A DNA stretch of 64,000 nt from Rossellomorea sp. y25 (GTDB taxonomy: Bacteria; Bacillota; Bacilli; Bacillales; Bacillaceae_B): contig NZ_CP145886.1 in the NCBI RefSeq assembly GCF_038049935.1, positions 868,001-932,000 on the forward strand. The letters are read 5' to 3'. Positions within the stretch are counted from its first letter, which is position 1. Each line of letters starts with the position of its first letter. Below the pieces are notes generated by a model, which did no database searches, was not told where the DNA came from, and worked only from the letters and a program-made list of their open reading frames with translations. Positions 1 to 8,371 of this stretch are shown one piece after another. A program made the position numbers and the translations under genes.

Positions 1-780
1 TCTACAAGACACCTTGATGTTCAAGTGAATTTGGAGAATCCGGAAGCTGAAGTGAATGGGGACATTCCATTGGCAGAAGTTACGTTTGAAGCGAAGGATG
101 CCAAATTTTATAGAATGAACTACGTAACTGCGCCGACCTTCTCAAGCAAGTATACAGACGTTAACGGTCAAACGACTAATTTAAAGGGATATTTTGAAGG
201 ACAATATCCGGAACTGCTGCGCAGCTATTCAGAGATAAGAGGGGACATTAAAGCCCAAGGATTCTTTGGTACCGACGGAAAATATGACAATGGTACAGAC
301 TATTCAAATGCTCCAGTTTCCATAAAGGTGACCGATTGGGAAGGCAACGTACATGACGGGGAAATGGTCCGTAACAATGACTTTGTAGCGAAGCTCCCAG
401 TAACTGATAAGCCTTTCCAGATTGAAGTGAATATCCCTGGACACTTTCCGGTCAAATCCACTTTCACTATTTATGATCAACGTGAAGATAAGGTTGTCGG
501 CACATGGCATGGCTTGCCTCTGCGCACGCAGGATGCCGGGGACATCAACCAGGACAGTGTGATTGATATCATGGATGCGATCGAGATGAAAAACAGCTGG
601 GGAACAGATGAGCAACATTCAGACCTAAATTTCGACGGTACAGTTGATGCAAAGGACTTCGAATTAGTTGAATACAACTTCCTTGAAGCAGATCCTGGCG
701 TGGATTCAGCCCCGAAACCAGTGGAGAAATATAAAGGAAAGTCTTTGGATGATATTAAAAATGAATTAGGTATTGAATAA
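1..780 (+). CDS. C-terminal part of a secreted dockerin-domain protein (5' end outside window)
   Basis: The reading frame is open to the left edge, so this is the 3' end of a larger gene; the first in-frame GTG at 25 is internal. A beta-rich segment is followed by a type I dockerin-like module at about residues 180-220 of the visible part. It has two calcium-loop motifs, DINQDSVID and DLNFDGTVD, separated by helices. In Bacillaceae such modules often end large secreted subtilases or cell-wall proteins, but no catalytic residues are visible here, so the enzyme class is unknown. A hairpin terminator follows the stop. Confidence 0.7.
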   Translation, partial: STRHLDVQVNLENPEAEVNGDIPLAEVTFEAKDAKFYRMNYVTAPTFSSKYTDVNGQTTNLKGYFEGQYPELLRSYSEIRGDIKAQGFFGTDGKYDNGTDYSNAPVSIKVTDWEGNVHDGEMVRNNDFVAKLPVTDKPFQIEVNIPGHFPVKSTFTIYDQREDKVVGTWHGLPLRTQDAGDINQDSVIDIMDAIEMKNSWGTDEQHSDLNFDGTVDAKDFELVEYNFLEADPGVDSAPKPVEKYKGKSLDDIKNELGIE

Positions 781-791
781 AAAGATAATCG

Positions 792-825
792 AGACAAAGG
801 CACGCGCTGCCTTTGTCTTATAACT
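792..825 (+). terminator. hairpin terminator after dockerin gene
   Basis: An 11-bp perfect stem (AGACAAAGGCA at 792-802 with TGCCTTTGTCT at 808-818) has a 5-base loop and is followed by a U-poor tail, 12 bases after the stop codon. Confidence 0.7.
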
Positions 826-966
826 ATTATTGAGGTTTCGCGATTTACTTTGCTGATTCTAACTATCCCTGCGTGATTTCTCGTGATAGTATCTGTTCAA
901 GAAGAAAGGACCGAAACTCCTGAAAATCAAAGGAATTTAAATTTTAACAATATTCAAAATTAACTA

Positions 967-995
967 TTTACATTCTTCTGAAAATTCGATAGTAT
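967..995 (+). promoter_or_regulatory. putative sigma-A promoter of the catabolic cluster
   Basis: TTTACA (967-972), a 17-base spacer and TAGTAT (990-995) lie upstream of the NTF2-like gene. The expected start near 1002 puts the LacI-type operator at 1031-1046 about 30 bases downstream. That fits roadblock-type repression. Confidence 0.45.
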
Positions 996-1030
996 TCAAT
1001 GTATACAAATACTAATTGTTTTATGAATTT

Positions 1031-1046
1031 TTGAATGCGCATTCAA
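1031..1046. promoter_or_regulatory. LacI-type operator, copy 1
   Basis: Perfect 16-bp palindrome TTGAATGCGCATTCAA with a central CG, as in LacI/GalR-family operators. The same 16 bases recur at 5871-5886 and 7117-7132, with variants at 2277-2290 and 3962-3975. All are next to genes of the cluster that encodes a LacI regulator. Binding by that regulator is inferred. Confidence 0.8.
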
Positions 1047-1084
1047 TATGAAGACTCGTCCTTGAAATAAGGTGGGAGGTAACC

Positions 1085-2098
1085 ATGAGTAATTATCAAG
1101 AAGAGAAAAGAATTGTAAGACGTTACTTCGAAGAGCTCGAGAAATCTACACCAGAAGACGTACAAAGTGTTTTAAAGGAATATACTGGTGAAAATTATAG
1201 TTGGCAAGGAGTCTACCCCTTCCGTGAACAGGAGGGAGTTCAGGCAGTTGCGGAAACCTTTTGGGTCCCTTTATTAAGATCTCTAAAAAAACTGCAGCGT
1301 CGTCAGGACATTTTCATGGCTGGCACAAACGAAATAAGTGGTGAAACATGGGTCATGAGCATGGGGCATTTCATGGGCCTCTTTGATCAAGACTGGATGG
1401 GGATTCGACGAACAGGGAAAATGATCAACCTAAGATATGCAGAGTTCCATTGTGTAGAGGATGGTAAAATCACCAAAACGGGGTTATTCGTTGACCTGAT
1501 CGGATTCATGATCCAGGCAGGAGTGAACCCGCTGCCTCCTTCAACGGGTACATACTTTGTTTATCCAGGTCCAAGAAATCACGATGGTCTGCAATTTGAC
1601 GATGCTCCAGAAGAAGAAGGTGTGAAAACGCTGAATCTTGTCAATCAAATGGTCGATGATTTATCGGAATTGAATAAGAGTGGAGCTATGGGGTGTCCTC
1701 CGGAGGTCCTGGAACGTACTTGGTCGGAGGATATGATTTGGTATGGTCCTGGCGGGATCGGGGCGAGTTATACCATTCCGAGATATCAACAGCAGCACCA
1801 GCTTCCTTTTAGAAATGGTCTTAAGGATAAGGAATTCAATGGTCATGTGTGCCGGTTTGCTGAAGGACAGTTCGCGTGCTTCTTTGGATGGCCGAACCTT
1901 TCGAATACACCAATAGGTGGATTTCTGGGGCTGCCAGGCGGGAATGTTCGAGCTGACATGCAAGTGGTGGATGTGTATTACCGTCAAGGGGATAAGCTTT
2001 CTGAGAACTGGGTTCTGATCGATATCCCTTATTGGCTGAAGCAGCAGGGATTGGATATTTTTGAGCGAACCCAAGGGATTATGAATCCGTCACTTTAA
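1085..2098 (+). CDS. NTF2/SnoaL-like double-domain protein (catabolic cluster)
   Basis: A 337-residue cytosolic protein with two SnoaL/NTF2-like alpha+beta modules, at about residues 1-150 and 180-325. Each has the start helix, a WxGxGG- or WQGVYPF-like turn and a late beta strand (FHCVEDGKITKTGLF; VVDVYYRQGDKLSENWVLIDIPYW). Members of this fold include isomerases, hydratases, lyases and cyclases, so an enzymatic step in substrate breakdown is plausible, but no precise reaction can be named. The start follows GGTGGGAGG. It is the first gene of the LacI-controlled cluster, with its own operator 38 bases upstream. It is related in architecture to the protein at 5902-7095. Confidence 0.75.
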   Translation: MSNYQEEKRIVRRYFEELEKSTPEDVQSVLKEYTGENYSWQGVYPFREQEGVQAVAETFWVPLLRSLKKLQRRQDIFMAGTNEISGETWVMSMGHFMGLFDQDWMGIRRTGKMINLRYAEFHCVEDGKITKTGLFVDLIGFMIQAGVNPLPPSTGTYFVYPGPRNHDGLQFDDAPEEEGVKTLNLVNQMVDDLSELNKSGAMGCPPEVLERTWSEDMIWYGPGGIGASYTIPRYQQQHQLPFRNGLKDKEFNGHVCRFAEGQFACFFGWPNLSNTPIGGFLGLPGGNVRADMQVVDVYYRQGDKLSENWVLIDIPYWLKQQGLDIFERTQGIMNPSL

Positions 2099-2161
2099 GG
2101 ATCAGCGTCATGGTTACGTACATGATCACTTCTCCAACAGTATAAATGGAGATAAGAAATA

Positions 2162-2341
2162 ATGAATGCGTTTACAAAAGGAATGCTTGAAACTCTGCCT
2201 ATAACCATTCCAAACATCTTCGTCTCAATCATAAGCCTCTTAATAAAGGCAGTGGGTAGATCATCTTGCTTTTTTATGAATCCGCATTCAATAAATATGG
2301 ATATGGGGGGTCTTCGTTCAATATGGGTTGGATTGATATGA
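2162..2341 (+). CDS. possible 59-residue small membrane peptide
   Basis: ATG at 2162 is preceded by GGAGAT and opens a 59-codon frame. Its N-terminal half is hydrophobic (residues 13-30, ITIPNIFVSIISLLIKAV), and it ends inside the start of the symporter gene. The C-terminal part reads through the operator at 2277-2290, which argues that at least that part is not constrained as protein. It could be a leader peptide, a degraded transporter piece, or chance. Confidence 0.25.
   Translation: MNAFTKGMLETLPITIPNIFVSIISLLIKAVGRSSCFFMNPHSINMDMGGLRSIWVGLI
2277..2290. promoter_or_regulatory. LacI-type operator, copy 2 (imperfect)
   Basis: TGAATCCGCATTCA differs from the consensus TGAATGCGCATTCA at one position. 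It lies 33 bases before the preferred symporter start at 2323. Confidence 0.65.
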
Positions 2342-3915
2342 CGATTGTCGCAGTATATATGATTGCTCTGATCATTATGGGTTATAAACTGGGGAAGGGA
2401 AATCACACACAGGATGACTACTTTGTAGGTGGGAGATCTGTTGCAACATTCCCGATTGCTCTTTCCATTGCAGCCACCACGGTCAGTGCGAATGGATTTA
2501 TTGGAGGACCAGGCTGGGCGTATGGTTCGGGACTGATCGCTTTTATGTTGAATTTCAGCATACCTATCGTATTAATATTGACGTTATCGATCTTTCTCCC
2601 TTTTTTCTATAATCTAAAGGTGACGTCCATCTATGAATATATCGAAATGCGTCTGGGAGGGAAAAGCAGACTTTTAGTAGTCTTTGGATTTATTGTATCA
2701 AATGTGATTCAAGTAGGTTCGTTCTTATTTATTCCTTCACTGGTCATCCAAACCTTCACGGGATGGTCACTGACGATTGTCGTTCCCATGGTTGTGGCAG
2801 TGGCGATTCTGTACACGTTACTAGGCGGGATTAAAGCGGTTATCTGGACGGATGCGATTCAGATGTTTGTCTTGTGGGGTGGAGTCATTGCTGCATTTGT
2901 CATTATTCTGAGCAATTTAGATATTGGTTTCTTTGAGGCGATGAAGGTTGTGAAAGAAGAGGGGAAATTGGATGCACTTGATTTCTCGCTGGACGCGAAG
3001 TTAGAGAATGGTGTATGGGTTGGCCTGATTGGCGGTCTCTTTATGTGGCTTAAATATTATGCTACGGATCAGACACAGACTCAAAGGATGTTCGCGGCAA
3101 AGTCGATCAATGAAGTGAAGAAGTCGATCTGTATTAGCGGATTTGTGATGAACATTATGTATTTTGTGTTCATGTTCATAGGAGTATTGCTTTTCGTCTT
3201 CTTTGATGGCAGGGAATTCGATAATTCCAACAACATTATGATCACCTTCATTTCTAATAACATCCCTGTAGGAATCTTGGGGCTGATCATGGCAGGGATT
3301 TTTGCAGCTGCCATGTCCAGCATAGACTCCGTACTAAATTCAGTTACGACCGTCTTCATTAAAGACATTTATGAAAAGTTCATCACGAAAGGAAAGCCGG
3401 CTTCTCTAAAGGTTTCGATGGTCTTCACCCTTGTGTTTGGGGTATTGCTGATCGGATTTACATTGATGGCATTCAGCGGTACGACCGCTTCGATCTTAAA
3501 GACAGTGGGCAGCTACCTCTCGTACTTCTCAGGTTCGATACTGGCGATGTTTCTTTTGGCGATGTTCACGAAGAAAGCAAATGATAATGGAGTCGCAATC
3601 GGGTTTGTATTAGGAATCGTCATCACGACCTATATTGGAAACCTTGGGCTGGTGAACTGGCTCTGGAATTATCCGATCGGATGCGTGATCACTCTTATCA
3701 TTGGTTACATTTTCAGCTTACTATTTCAAAAGAATAGAAGAATGGAATTGGAAGAATTCACGTTTAATGGTCAAAGAGCAAGGTTGATAAAAGAAGGAAC
3801 TGTAACAGATGAAAACGGTCATTCCATTGTTCCGGGGGGCATGGACAAATACTCATATGCACTCATCGGATTGTTTATTGCACAGGTGATCATATTGGGG
3901 CTTATCCAGTTATAG
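2323..3915 (+). CDS. sodium:solute symporter (SSS family)
   Basis: A 530-residue integral membrane protein with about 13 hydrophobic helices and the SSS hallmarks: the N-terminal DDYFVGGRS loop, ATTVSANGFIGGPGWAYG in helix 2, LYTLLGGIKAVIWTDAIQ in the middle, and GIFAAAMSSIDSVLNSVTT near helix 8. It should import the cluster's substrate with Na+; the family covers sugars, carboxylates and vitamins, so specificity is open. The start at ATG 2323 is preferred because the longer frame from TTG 2266 would run through the operator, and GGGGGG lies 12 bases upstream of 2323. Confidence 0.85.
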   Translation: MGWIDMTIVAVYMIALIIMGYKLGKGNHTQDDYFVGGRSVATFPIALSIAATTVSANGFIGGPGWAYGSGLIAFMLNFSIPIVLILTLSIFLPFFYNLKVTSIYEYIEMRLGGKSRLLVVFGFIVSNVIQVGSFLFIPSLVIQTFTGWSLTIVVPMVVAVAILYTLLGGIKAVIWTDAIQMFVLWGGVIAAFVIILSNLDIGFFEAMKVVKEEGKLDALDFSLDAKLENGVWVGLIGGLFMWLKYYATDQTQTQRMFAAKSINEVKKSICISGFVMNIMYFVFMFIGVLLFVFFDGREFDNSNNIMITFISNNIPVGILGLIMAGIFAAAMSSIDSVLNSVTTVFIKDIYEKFITKGKPASLKVSMVFTLVFGVLLIGFTLMAFSGTTASILKTVGSYLSYFSGSILAMFLLAMFTKKANDNGVAIGFVLGIVITTYIGNLGLVNWLWNYPIGCVITLIIGYIFSLLFQKNRRMELEEFTFNGQRARLIKEGTVTDENGHSIVPGGMDKYSYALIGLFIAQVIILGLIQL

Positions 3916-3961
3916 GGAATGAGGCTTTGTCATTATCTGAATTTTTAATTATAATGGAATG

Positions 3962-3975
3962 TGAATCCGGATTCA
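3962..3975. promoter_or_regulatory. LacI-type operator, copy 3
   Basis: Perfect palindrome TGAATCCGGATTCA, 79 bases upstream of the LacI gene. It keeps the TGAAT/ATTCA arms but has a CCGG centre instead of GCGC. Suggests autoregulation. Confidence 0.6.
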
Positions 3976-4053
3976 TCATTCTCGCTAGATTATCGGAATA
4001 CCATAACAACCGGGTTTAATACACGAAGGCAACTTTTGAAAGGGTTTTGAAAA

Positions 4054-5085
4054 ATGAAAGCCAGAATTAGCGCATATGATGTGGCGAAACAGGCAAGTGT
4101 TTCACAATCGACCGTTTCCAGGGTCCTGAACAATTATCCTCATATCAAGGAATCTACAAGAAGGAAAGTCCTTGAAGCGATAAAGGAATTAGGGTTTACA
4201 AGGGATGAGATTGCCAGAAGCCTTGCCAGTAATAAAACGAGAACCATAGGATTGATTGTCGGGGATATCACGAATCCTTTCTTTGCCGAATCAGCGAAAG
4301 TGATTACGGGAAAAGCACAGGAGATGCAGTATGATGTGATCCTTTGTAATACGAATCACAATGAAGAGAACCTGGATAAATATATTCAAACCCTTAAAGG
4401 GAAGCGAGTCGATGGGATCATCATTGCCTCTGCAGATAAAAACAATCAAAGAATCAAAGAATTATATGATCAAGGATTTCCTGTCATTCTGTTCAATAGT
4501 ATCTTGGAACACGAGAAGGCGAATTATATAGCCGTCAACAACTACAAAGGAGCTAGACTTGCGGTGGAACATCTTTATCAATTGAACCATCGCCGCATTG
4601 GCTATATTGCAGGTCCTTCGAAGTATGTCACCACCCATTTGAGGAATTTAGGATACAAAGAAGCACTAGAGGACTTAGGGATTGTCGGAAACGATCAGTT
4701 TGTCTACAACAAAGAGTTTTCTTACGATGAAGTTTATCAGTTTACCAAAAAGTTATTAAAACAGAGTGACCGGCCAACAAGCTTTTTCTCTGCTTCCGAT
4801 CAAATGGCCCTTGCCGTGTTAGATGCTGCAGCTAGTGAAAACATCAAGGTACCGGAAGAATTATCAGTCGTAGGATTTGATGATATTGATTTGGCAAAGA
4901 ATCAATATATTGGACTCACCACCATCACCCAGCCGAAAGAAAAAATGGCAACCCTCGCCTTGGAAAAACTGATCTCCCTGATTGAAGAGGGCGAAGGGAA
5001 AGACGAAGGGTTTCAGATCATATTAGAACCCGATTTAATTCAACGAAAAACAACGGGAGTATGCAGGAACGAGAAAGGAGGATAA
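4054..5085 (+). CDS. LacI-family transcriptional regulator of the catabolic cluster
   Basis: A 343-residue DNA-binding repressor. The N-terminal helix-turn-helix and hinge (residues 5-60, AYDVAKQASVSQSTVSRVLN then RSLASNKTRTIGLIV) precede a periplasmic-binding-protein-like effector domain with GDITNPFF, VDGIIIAS and the C-terminal SVVGFDDIDLA. It lies inside the cluster between transporter and SDR, and five palindromes of LacI type surround it, so it very likely controls this regulon. The effector is presumably the substrate or an intermediate. The ribosome site is weak (AAAGGG). Only three bases separate its stop from the SDR start, so the two are co-transcribed. Confidence 0.9.
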   Translation: MKARISAYDVAKQASVSQSTVSRVLNNYPHIKESTRRKVLEAIKELGFTRDEIARSLASNKTRTIGLIVGDITNPFFAESAKVITGKAQEMQYDVILCNTNHNEENLDKYIQTLKGKRVDGIIIASADKNNQRIKELYDQGFPVILFNSILEHEKANYIAVNNYKGARLAVEHLYQLNHRRIGYIAGPSKYVTTHLRNLGYKEALEDLGIVGNDQFVYNKEFSYDEVYQFTKKLLKQSDRPTSFFSASDQMALAVLDAAASENIKVPEELSVVGFDDIDLAKNQYIGLTTITQPKEKMATLALEKLISLIEEGEGKDEGFQIILEPDLIQRKTTGVCRNEKGG

Positions 5086-5088
5086 GAA

Positions 5089-5850
5089 TTGAAGCACTTT
5101 GCTGAATTGAAAGGGAAAAGGGTCATGGTTACGGGAGGAAGTAAAGGCATTGGAAAGGATATCGCGCTCTCCTTTGCCAAACTGGGGGCCACAGTGGTGA
5201 TTTCAGGGAGGAATGATGAAGCCCTGTCAGCTGCTGTCCTTGAGCTGAAACGTTACTCCCCCGATTGTTCTTATGTGAAGGCCGACATCCGGCATGTAGC
5301 GGACATTCATAAGATGGTGGATGAGGCTGCCGCTCATATGGGGGGACTCGATGTACTGGTCAATAACGCAGGAGTGAATATTCCTAAACCAGCCATAGAA
5401 GTGACGGAGGAAGATTGGGACTCAATCCTTGATACAAATCTTAAAGGAAGCTTCTTCTCCTCCCAGCGTGCAGCGAAGTATTTTCTTTCACAAAAAAGTG
5501 GGAAGATCATCAACATTGTTTCACAGATGGCATTCGTTGGCTATATCAAGCGGGCAGCCTATTGTTCCAGTAAGGGAGGGGCCGTGCAAATGACCAAAGC
5601 TCTTGCTGTTGAGTGGGCACCCTACAATATCAAGGTTAATGCAGTGGCTCCAACATTTATTGAAACCGAGCTCACATCCAATATGTTTGAAGATCAAGAT
5701 TTTTATCAAGACGTGATCAATCGAATCCCATTAGGGAAACTTGCCCAACCTTCTGATGTGACAGGAGCGGTGTTATTTCTCGCTTCTGACATGGCAAACT
5801 TTGTAACGGGTGAAACCATCAAGGTTGATGGAGGTTGGACCGCAATTTAA
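5089..5850 (+). CDS. short-chain dehydrogenase/reductase (SDR)
   Basis: A 253-residue classical SDR. It has the cofactor-binding TGGSKGIG motif (residues 16-23), NNAG (around 91-94), the catalytic Ser in NIVSQMAF, the YxxxK active site in AAYCSSKGG and the C-terminal VDGGWTA. It resembles gluconate-5-dehydrogenase and 3-oxoacyl reductase types. It probably interconverts an alcohol and a ketone of the cluster's substrate with NAD(P). The TTG start at 5089 is supported by AAAGGAGG seven bases upstream, beginning inside the LacI gene end. Confidence 0.85.
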   Translation: MKHFAELKGKRVMVTGGSKGIGKDIALSFAKLGATVVISGRNDEALSAAVLELKRYSPDCSYVKADIRHVADIHKMVDEAAAHMGGLDVLVNNAGVNIPKPAIEVTEEDWDSILDTNLKGSFFSSQRAAKYFLSQKSGKIINIVSQMAFVGYIKRAAYCSSKGGAVQMTKALAVEWAPYNIKVNAVAPTFIETELTSNMFEDQDFYQDVINRIPLGKLAQPSDVTGAVLFLASDMANFVTGETIKVDGGWTAI

Positions 5851-5870
5851 AGAGTATCTTTTATTGCATT

Positions 5871-5886
5871 TTGAATGCGCATTCAA
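5871..5886. promoter_or_regulatory. LacI-type operator, copy 4
   Basis: TTGAATGCGCATTCAA, identical to the copies at 1031 and 7117, immediately before AAAGGAGGA of the next gene. An ATG inside the palindrome could be mistaken for that gene's start. Confidence 0.8.
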
Positions 5887-5901
5887 AAAGGAGGAATCAA
5901 G

Positions 5902-7095
5902 ATGCCGAAAGTGGATGAACGAAAAGAGGAAAAAGTAGAAATGGATCGTCCTCTTCATCAAGAACCTCAACATGACAACGTATTCTATGGCGACTCAACC
6001 GAAGTGAACCGTGTTGGCTATGCGGATTACAATGAATTTTCAAAGAATACAAAACGTAAACAAAGAATGAATGGATTCGACGAGGAGTATCTCGATTTTG
6101 TGGATTATATCATCAAGATCACCCATCGCATCTGGGAAGAGAAAGGGATCGGGATTATTTATCAAACCTATCATAATGATGTCACCATGCATACGGGAAC
6201 AGCCCATATACAAGGTGTAAATGAGGTGGTGTCCGGGACCTTACAGGCTTTGCACGCCTTTCCGGATCGAAGGCTTGTTGGTGAAAATGTCATATGGTCA
6301 GGTAATGATGAGGAAGGATTTTTATCTTCTCACCGTATCGCATCGAGTGCTACCAACCTGGGGGATTCCTCATTCGGGCCTGCTACAGGTAAGAAAGTTT
6401 TCTTTCGGACCACGGTTGACTGCTTTGTCCATTCAAACCGGATCGTGGAAGAGTGGCTTGTACGAGACAACCTGTATCTAGTCAAGCAGTTAGGATTTGA
6501 TCCCATCGAAGTGGCAAAGAAACTGGCACAGAATTCGGAGAACAAGACACCGGCACTGCAATCCCATTTCGGTTCAAGCGGTACAATGGAAGGGCAGCTG
6601 ATGCCTGCCGTTTATTCTCCGAAGTCAGAAGGTTTTGAAATTGGTGATTTTATTTTAGCCATGTACAACAAAGTGTGGGAATGGAGATTATTCAATCATG
6701 TGAAGGACTTTTACGCCGATCATGCGGTGGTCCACTATATCTGCAATAAAGATTTGATAGGCACTAGCCAGATCCAGGGAATGCTCGTCAGTTTGTTTGC
6801 CTCTTTCCCAAGTGCTAAATGTATGGTCGAGAGAGTGACCTGTAACGAGGGAGCCCAAAAGGGTGAATGGGATGTTGCCGTAAGGTGGAGACTGCAAGGG
6901 ATTCATGAGGGGATTGGGTATTTCGGTCAGCCAAGTGGAAAAACAGTAGAGGTATTGGGGATTTCTCACCTGAAAGTGAGGAATGAGAAAATTGTAGAAG
7001 AATGGATGACATTTGACGGCTTGGATGTACTGAGGCAGATCTATCTGGGTACAGAGTCTAATGCTGACGATGCCGAAGCCGAAACATACGAATAA
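5902..7095 (+). CDS. NTF2/SnoaL-like double-domain protein, second (ester-cyclase-like)
   Basis: A 397-residue cytosolic protein with two SnoaL-like modules at about residues 50-190 and 220-385. Each ends in a strand with the motif IVEEW (VEEWLVRDNLYLVKQLG; VEEWMTFDGLDVLRQIY), typical of ester-cyclase/SnoaL proteins. The polar, charged first 45 residues look unstructured. The reaction is unknown; the fold suits cyclisation, isomerisation or water addition. The start at ATG 5902 follows AAAGGAGGA; the upstream ATG at 5875 lies inside the operator. It is preceded by the SDR gene and followed by the dehydrogenase pair. Confidence 0.8.
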   Translation: MPKVDERKEEKVEMDRPLHQEPQHDNVFYGDSTEVNRVGYADYNEFSKNTKRKQRMNGFDEEYLDFVDYIIKITHRIWEEKGIGIIYQTYHNDVTMHTGTAHIQGVNEVVSGTLQALHAFPDRRLVGENVIWSGNDEEGFLSSHRIASSATNLGDSSFGPATGKKVFFRTTVDCFVHSNRIVEEWLVRDNLYLVKQLGFDPIEVAKKLAQNSENKTPALQSHFGSSGTMEGQLMPAVYSPKSEGFEIGDFILAMYNKVWEWRLFNHVKDFYADHAVVHYICNKDLIGTSQIQGMLVSLFASFPSAKCMVERVTCNEGAQKGEWDVAVRWRLQGIHEGIGYFGQPSGKTVEVLGISHLKVRNEKIVEEWMTFDGLDVLRQIYLGTESNADDAEAETYE

Positions 7096-7116
7096 ATCAT
7101 CTTTCATTACTTAGTT

Positions 7117-7132
7117 TTGAATGCGCATTCAA
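7117..7132. promoter_or_regulatory. LacI-type operator, copy 5
   Basis: TTGAATGCGCATTCAA again, directly abutting AAAAAGGAGG of the alcohol dehydrogenase gene. The same operator-plus-Shine-Dalgarno block (operator, AAAAGGAGGAA) occurs at 5871-5895, so the block was duplicated as a unit. Confidence 0.8.
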
Positions 7133-7147
7133 AAAGGAGGAAATACC

Positions 7148-8371
7148 ATGTCAGTACAAACGTCTATTCAGAAAGATCCTTCAAGTATAAATCAGGATTT
7201 TCATATGCCTGGGAATATCCGTTTCGGAGTCGACACGTTTTATTCCTTACCGGATGAGATTAAGAAATTAGAGGTTAGCAGAATCGTCATTATTAGTGAT
7301 AAAGGTCTTGAACGGGTTGGAGTCGTTGAACGTGTACTGGAATTAGTGGAATCGGCAGGAATCGAGAGTAACGTGTTTACAGACATTGAAGGAGAGCCGA
7401 CCTTTACTCTGGTACAAAAATCAGTAGAGTTTGTGAAGAAATCAGGAAGTGAACTCGTGATCGGCATCGGAGGCGGAAGCGCTCTGGATGTTTCCAAAGC
7501 GACGGCAGCTCTGGTGGATAAAGATGACGTGAGCCCGTATTTAAGTGGAGCCAAAACCATTGATTCCAGACAGGTCAAGTGCATTCTGCTTCCGACGACT
7601 TCAGGAACCGGATCGGAAGTGACGATGAATGCCATATTCGGGGATGAAGAGGAGGAAGTAAAACGGGGGATTGTCAGCAGGCATCTTCTGCCGGACCTCG
7701 CCATCATCGATCCTGCTCTGACACGCTCATGCCCGCAACGGGTCACCGCTGCTTCAGGTGTGGATGCTTTCACACATGCACTTGAATCGTATGTTGCCGT
7801 GAGAGCTACACCCTTAACGAAGATCTATGCTGAAAAGGCCATGAAGTTATTTAGTTCGAACATCACGAAGGCAGTTCATAACGGGAAAGACATGGAAGGA
7901 CGTATCGGAATGAGTTGGGTAAGCATGTTGGCAGGAGTTTCGTTAGCCAATGCAGGTGTGGGGGCCGTCCATGCCTTAGCTTACCCCCTCGGTGGAAAGT
8001 ACCACATCGAGCATGGAGTTGCCAATGCTCTCCTTATGCCGTTTGTTTTCGAAGAGACAGGGAAAACGTGCATGCAGGAAATGGTAGAGGTTGCAAACTA
8101 TCTTGAATTAGGAGATTACTCAAAAAAACCACACCAGGCGCTTAAGGCAGTAGTGGGATATCTATATGAATTACTGACGAATCTTGACCTCCCCACATCA
8201 TTAGCGGAGCTTGGGATTATGGAGGAAGATTTGCCTCTACTTGCCGGGCAAGCCTCACAGATTGATCGCCTTTTGTCCAACACGCCGTACCAATTGACCG
8301 AAAAGAAGATCTTAGCCATTTATCAAAAGGCATTCACGGGATACGAGAAAGGACGTGATGAAGGTTGCTGA
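7148..8371 (+). CDS. iron-containing alcohol dehydrogenase
   Basis: A 407-residue group III (Fe-dependent) alcohol dehydrogenase. The N-terminal Rossmann-like part has GIGGGSALDVSKA, and TTSGTGSEVT contacts the cofactor. The helical C-terminal part carries the metal ligands in GVDAFTHALESY and GAVHALAYPLGGKYHIEHG. It oxidises an alcohol, or reduces an aldehyde, with NAD(P). The next gene encodes an aldehyde dehydrogenase, so alcohol to aldehyde to acid is the natural reading. ATG 7148 follows AAAAAGGAGGAA; an upstream ATG lies in the operator. It overlaps the next gene by 7 bases, a sign of translational coupling. Confidence 0.9.
   Translation: MSVQTSIQKDPSSINQDFHMPGNIRFGVDTFYSLPDEIKKLEVSRIVIISDKGLERVGVVERVLELVESAGIESNVFTDIEGEPTFTLVQKSVEFVKKSGSELVIGIGGGSALDVSKATAALVDKDDVSPYLSGAKTIDSRQVKCILLPTTSGTGSEVTMNAIFGDEEEEVKRGIVSRHLLPDLAIIDPALTRSCPQRVTAASGVDAFTHALESYVAVRATPLTKIYAEKAMKLFSSNITKAVHNGKDMEGRIGMSWVSMLAGVSLANAGVGAVHALAYPLGGKYHIEHGVANALLMPFVFEETGKTCMQEMVEVANYLELGDYSKKPHQALKAVVGYLYELLTNLDLPTSLAELGIMEEDLPLLAGQASQIDRLLSNTPYQLTEKKILAIYQKAFTGYEKGRDEGC

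Noticed and set aside
1031..7132. The palindromes as CcpA cre sites
   Set aside because: They resemble cre, but three are exactly identical, all fall in one cluster that has its own LacI gene, and the T/A next to the GCGC centre differs from the cre consensus.
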